Positions 10,037 through 12,640 of a stretch of 12,640 nucleotides of DNA are shown here, in pieces. How positions within the stretch are numbered: the first letter of the stretch is position 1; every line of letters starts with the position of its first letter. The position numbers and the translations under genes were made by a program. Origin of the DNA: Acidimicrobiia bacterium. GTDB taxonomy: Bacteria > Actinomycetota > Acidimicrobiia > Spongiisociales > ZC4RG35. Location of the stretch: assembly GCA_003230435.1 (NCBI GenBank), contig QIDW01000311.1, forward strand, positions 1 to 12,640, given 5' to 3'. The notes under the pieces are model-generated. The model was given only the letters and a program-made list of their open reading frames with translations. It had not been told where the DNA came from and searched no databases.

Positions 10037-10039
10037 TCT

Positions 10040-10060
10040 GCAGTTCGCTAGGCGAACTGC
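10040..10060 (+). promoter_or_regulatory. Perfect 9-bp hairpin in the rpsG-fusA spacer
   Basis: GCAGTTCGC (10040-10048) and GCGAACTGC (10052-10060) are exact complements separated by TAG. The hairpin follows the previous one after three bases. The remainder of the spacer (10061-10181) holds the fusA ribosome binding region and no other gene that I can support. Confidence 0.55.
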
Positions 10061-10181
10061 GCCGCACAAGACCAAGACCTACCCGAACGTTCCAGGAAGG
10101 CGGGGACTCGAAACCTCCGAGGCCCGAACCACCGGACGAGGGACGTTCACAACCGAATAGCGAGCCGGAGTAAACGAGAAG

Positions 10182-12293
10182 TTGAGCAACGAAAACGCGC
10201 TGCATCACCTGCGCCAGGTGCCACTGAGCCGGACCCGAAACATCGGGATCATGGCTCATATCGACGCGGGCAAAACCACCCTGACCGAGCGCATCCTCTA
10301 TTACACCGGCCGTAACTACAAGATTGGTGAAGTCCACGAGGGCTCCGCAACCATGGACTGGATGGAGCAGGAGCAGGAGCGTGGCATCACGATCACTTCT
10401 GCCGCCACCACCTGCGTCTGGCACGACCACTGGATCAACATCATCGATACCCCGGGTCACGTCGATTTCACCGTTGAAGTCGAGAGGTCCCTTCGTGTTC
10501 TCGATGGCGCCGTTGCCGTGTTCGACGGTGTTGCTGGTGTCGAGCCGCAGTCCGAGACCGTTTGGCGCCAGGCCGACCGTTATGGGGTTCCCCGAATCTG
10601 TTTCATCAACAAACTCGACCGCACCGGCGCAGACTTCTACTACGACGTCGACTCCATCGTCGAACGTCTCGATGGCAAACCCCTTGTCATGCAGCTACCC
10701 ATCGGAACTGAAGCTGATTTCGTCGGCCTCGTTGACCTCGTCGAGATGAGAGCCCACGTCTGGAAGGGCGATGACGGCAAGCATTGGGATACCACTGATA
10801 TCCCTGGCGACCTGGTGGACAAGGCCTCCGAGTACCGCGAGAAATTACTCGAGACTGTCGCAGAGACCTCCGAAGAACTTCTCGAGGCGTATCTCGAAAA
10901 CGGCGATCTCACCTCGAAGGAGATTCAGTCCGGCGTACGCGACGGAACTCTCGCCGGCAAATTCACCCCAGTCTTCTGCGGATCAGCCTTCAAGAACAAG
11001 GGCGTCCAACTTCTTCTCGATGCCATCGTTGCCTACCTTCCCAGCCCGTCCGACCTGCCCGCCATCGTCGGATTCAAGCCGGGCGACGAGGACGTCGAGA
11101 TGGTGCGAAATCTCAATGACGCCGAGCCGTTCAGCGCCCTCGCCTTCAAGATCATGACCGACCCTCACGTCGGAAAACTCACCTACTTCCGCGTCTACTC
11201 GGGTCATATGTCCCGGGGTGACACCGTTCTGAATTCCACGACGGGCAAGAAAGAGCGGATAGGTCGCCTCCTCCGGATGCACGCCAATAGCCGCGAGGAC
11301 ATCGAAGACATCTTTGCCGGGGACATCGTCGCCGGAATCGGCTTCAAGGGGACCACCACAGGCGACACTCTCTCGGCTGTGGACTCTCCGATCCAGCTCG
11401 AGTCGATGGAGTTTCCAGCTCCCGTGATTTCGGTGGCCATCGAGCCCAAGACGAGGTCGGACGAAGAGAGGCTCTCGTCGTCGCTTCACCGCCTTTCGGA
11501 AGAGGACCCCACCTTCCTGGTCAGATCCGACGAAGAGACCGGGCAGACGATCATCTCGGGCATGGGTGAACTCCACCTCGAAGTGTTGGTGGATCGCCTT
11601 CTCCGCGAATTCAGGGTCGATGCGACTGTCGGCAAGCCAGAGGTTGCCTATCGCGAGACAATTCGCAAGGGCATCGAGAAGGTTCTCTACAAACACGTCA
11701 AGCAGAGTGGTGGCAGGGGTCAGTACGCCCATGTGGTCATCAACCTGGAGCCCACGGGTCCAGGTGGCGGCTACGAGTTCGTCGACAAGATCAAGGGTGG
11801 CTCCGTCCCCCGCGAGTTCATTCCGTCGGTTGACGCCGGAATCGAATCTGCCCTCGACCAGGGAATCCTCGCTGGTTACCCGCTGGTTGACGTCCGGGCC
11901 ATCCTCACCGATGGTTCGTCGCACGATGTCGACTCGTCGGAGATGGCCTTCAAGATCGCCGGGTCGATGGTCCTCCAGGACGCCGCTCGCAGAGCAGGCG
12001 TCAAGCTGCTCGAACCTGTGATGGACGTCGAGGTGACCACACCCGAGGAGTACATGGGTGACGTCATAGGCGACCTCAATGGCCGTCGCGGCAAGGTCGA
12101 GGGGATGAACCAGCGAGGAAACAGCCAGGTCATCAATGCCCAGGTCCCCATGTCGGAGATGTTCGGTTACGCCACCGATCTGCGTTCCAAGACGCAGGGG
12201 CGTGCCACATACTCAATGCAATTCAATTCATATCAGGACGTGCCGGAGGCGATCGCCACCGAAATCGTGGCGCATCGTCGTGGTGAGGCGTGA
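10182..12293 (+). CDS. fusA: Translation elongation factor G
   Basis: A complete EF-G of 703 residues, the standard length. This GTPase drives translocation of tRNA and mRNA and, with RRF, ribosome recycling. The GTP-binding motifs are all present: AHIDAGKTT (25-33), the switch I segment RGITITSAAT (67-76), DTPGH (89-93), NKLD (143-146) and GSAF (267-270). Later domains are recognisable by GMGELHLEVLVDRLLREF, by RGQYAHVVI in domain IV and by TPEEYMGDVIGDLNGRRGKVEGM in domain V. The start is TTG 10182 (MSNENALHHLRQVPLSRTRNIG). CGGAG ends 11 bases upstream, somewhat far, but no better start exists before the G1 motif. It follows rpsG and precedes tuf in classic str order. Codon use matches rpoB and rpoC. 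Confidence 0.96.
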   Translation: MSNENALHHLRQVPLSRTRNIGIMAHIDAGKTTLTERILYYTGRNYKIGEVHEGSATMDWMEQEQERGITITSAATTCVWHDHWINIIDTPGHVDFTVEVERSLRVLDGAVAVFDGVAGVEPQSETVWRQADRYGVPRICFINKLDRTGADFYYDVDSIVERLDGKPLVMQLPIGTEADFVGLVDLVEMRAHVWKGDDGKHWDTTDIPGDLVDKASEYREKLLETVAETSEELLEAYLENGDLTSKEIQSGVRDGTLAGKFTPVFCGSAFKNKGVQLLLDAIVAYLPSPSDLPAIVGFKPGDEDVEMVRNLNDAEPFSALAFKIMTDPHVGKLTYFRVYSGHMSRGDTVLNSTTGKKERIGRLLRMHANSREDIEDIFAGDIVAGIGFKGTTTGDTLSAVDSPIQLESMEFPAPVISVAIEPKTRSDEERLSSSLHRLSEEDPTFLVRSDEETGQTIISGMGELHLEVLVDRLLREFRVDATVGKPEVAYRETIRKGIEKVLYKHVKQSGGRGQYAHVVINLEPTGPGGGYEFVDKIKGGSVPREFIPSVDAGIESALDQGILAGYPLVDVRAILTDGSSHDVDSSEMAFKIAGSMVLQDAARRAGVKLLEPVMDVEVTTPEEYMGDVIGDLNGRRGKVEGMNQRGNSQVINAQVPMSEMFGYATDLRSKTQGRATYSMQFNSYQDVPEAIATEIVAHRRGEA

Positions 12294-12322
12294 TGAAATC
12301 ACGTTCCGCCCTGATGAAATCA
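12291..12322 (+). repeat. Two TGATGAAATCA repeats with a 21-bp period before tuf
   Basis: TGATGAAATCA occurs at 12291-12301, overlapping the fusA stop, and again at 12312-12322, with a 10-base spacer. Each copy is itself a small dyad, TGAT-GAA-ATCA. The 21-bp period equals about two turns of B-DNA, the arrangement expected of a tandem operator. It could equally be a chance or replication-slippage duplication. Confidence 0.5.
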
Positions 12323-12334
12323 GGCCGGGCCTGA
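12320..12334 (+). promoter_or_regulatory. 15-bp odd palindrome in the fusA-tuf spacer
   Basis: TCAGGCCGGGCCTGA is symmetric around the central G at 12327, with seven complementary pairs. It overlaps the last three bases of the second TGATGAAATCA copy. It could be a DNA operator or a short RNA hairpin. No T-run follows. Confidence 0.35.
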
Positions 12335-12372
12335 GGGTTAGAGACTAGGAAAGAGATAGAGGAGCGGAGGTT

Positions 12373-12640
12373 ATGGGTAAGGCGAAGTTTGAGCGTACGA
12401 AGCCGCATGTGAATGTTGGGACTATGGGTCATATTGATCATGGGAAGACGACGTTGACTGCTGGGTGTTGTCGGAGCGGGTTGGTGGGGATAACGAGTTT
12501 ATGGAGTTTGGGGATATTGATAAGGCTCCTGAGGAGCGGGAGCGGGGTATCACTATTTCGATTTCTCATGTGGAGTATGAGACGTCGGCTCGTCATTATG
12601 CGCATGTGGATATGCCTGGTCATGCTGATTACATCAAGAA
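12373..12640 (+). CDS. tuf: Translation elongation factor Tu, N-terminal part, with an apparent 10-base deletion
   Basis: Start of EF-Tu, the GTPase that brings aminoacyl-tRNA to the ribosome; cut by the right edge. ATG 12373 opens MGKAKFERTKPHVNVGTMGH and then IDHGKTTLTA, which includes the G1 motif. After about 12460 the frame is lost. The protein resumes in another frame as LSERVGGDNEFMEFGDIDKA, then PEERERGITISISHVEYETS, then HVDMPGHADYIK (switch I and G3 region). The junction reads GCTGGGTGTTGTCG where the family expects codons for AAITKVLS; about 10 bases are missing. The usual Cys of DCPGH is Met here. AGAGGAG (12358-12364) is the ribosome binding site, eight bases from ATG. Codons end mostly in T or G (cgt, acg, cat, gtg, ggg), unlike the C-rich neighbours. 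The identity is certain; the frame break is probably an error. Confidence 0.9.
   Translation, partial: MGKAKFERTKPHVNVGTMGHIDHGKTTLTAGCCRSGLVGITSLWSLGILIRLLRSGSGVSLFRFLMWSMRRRLVIMRMWICLVMLITSR

Overview
The window reads as a high-GC actinobacterial chromosome segment, by eye near 60% GC. RpoB, RpoC, S12, S7 and EF-G all resemble Actinobacteria, and the long charged helical insert early in RpoC is typical of that phylum. A deep-branching class such as Acidimicrobiia is a guess, not something I can show.

Layout: (1) 1-263, minus strand: the start of a membrane-anchored VanW/peptidoglycan-binding-type protein that runs off the left edge. (2) 343-1023: a Crp/Fnr-family regulator, divergent from the first gene, with a perfect 14-bp palindrome between them. 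(3) 1033-1216: a clear sigma-70-type promoter and a structured leader containing a terminator-like hairpin. (4) 1217-4588 rpoB and 4768-8686 rpoC. The spacer between them carries what looks like a 160-bp non-coding element with 18-bp terminal inverted repeats and a CTAG duplication. rpoC carries an apparent one-base insertion after codon 30. (5) 8687-8994: a 308-base gap with a promoter and a heavily structured leader. (6) 8995-12293: the str operon, rpsL, rpsG and fusA, with long hairpin-rich spacers. (7) 12373-12640: the start of tuf, cut by the right edge, with an apparent 10-base out-of-frame deletion and a third-base preference (T/G) unlike every other gene here.

The genes form the core transcription and translation block. 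RpoB and RpoC build the RNA polymerase active site, S12 and S7 are 30S decoding and head proteins, and EF-G and EF-Tu are the elongation GTPases. No new multi-gene system is visible. The interesting signals are the inserted element between rpoB and rpoC, the structured leaders, a pair of 11-bp repeats spaced 21 bp apart before tuf, Arg at S12 position 88, and the two frame breaks, which are more likely sequence or assembly errors than biology.
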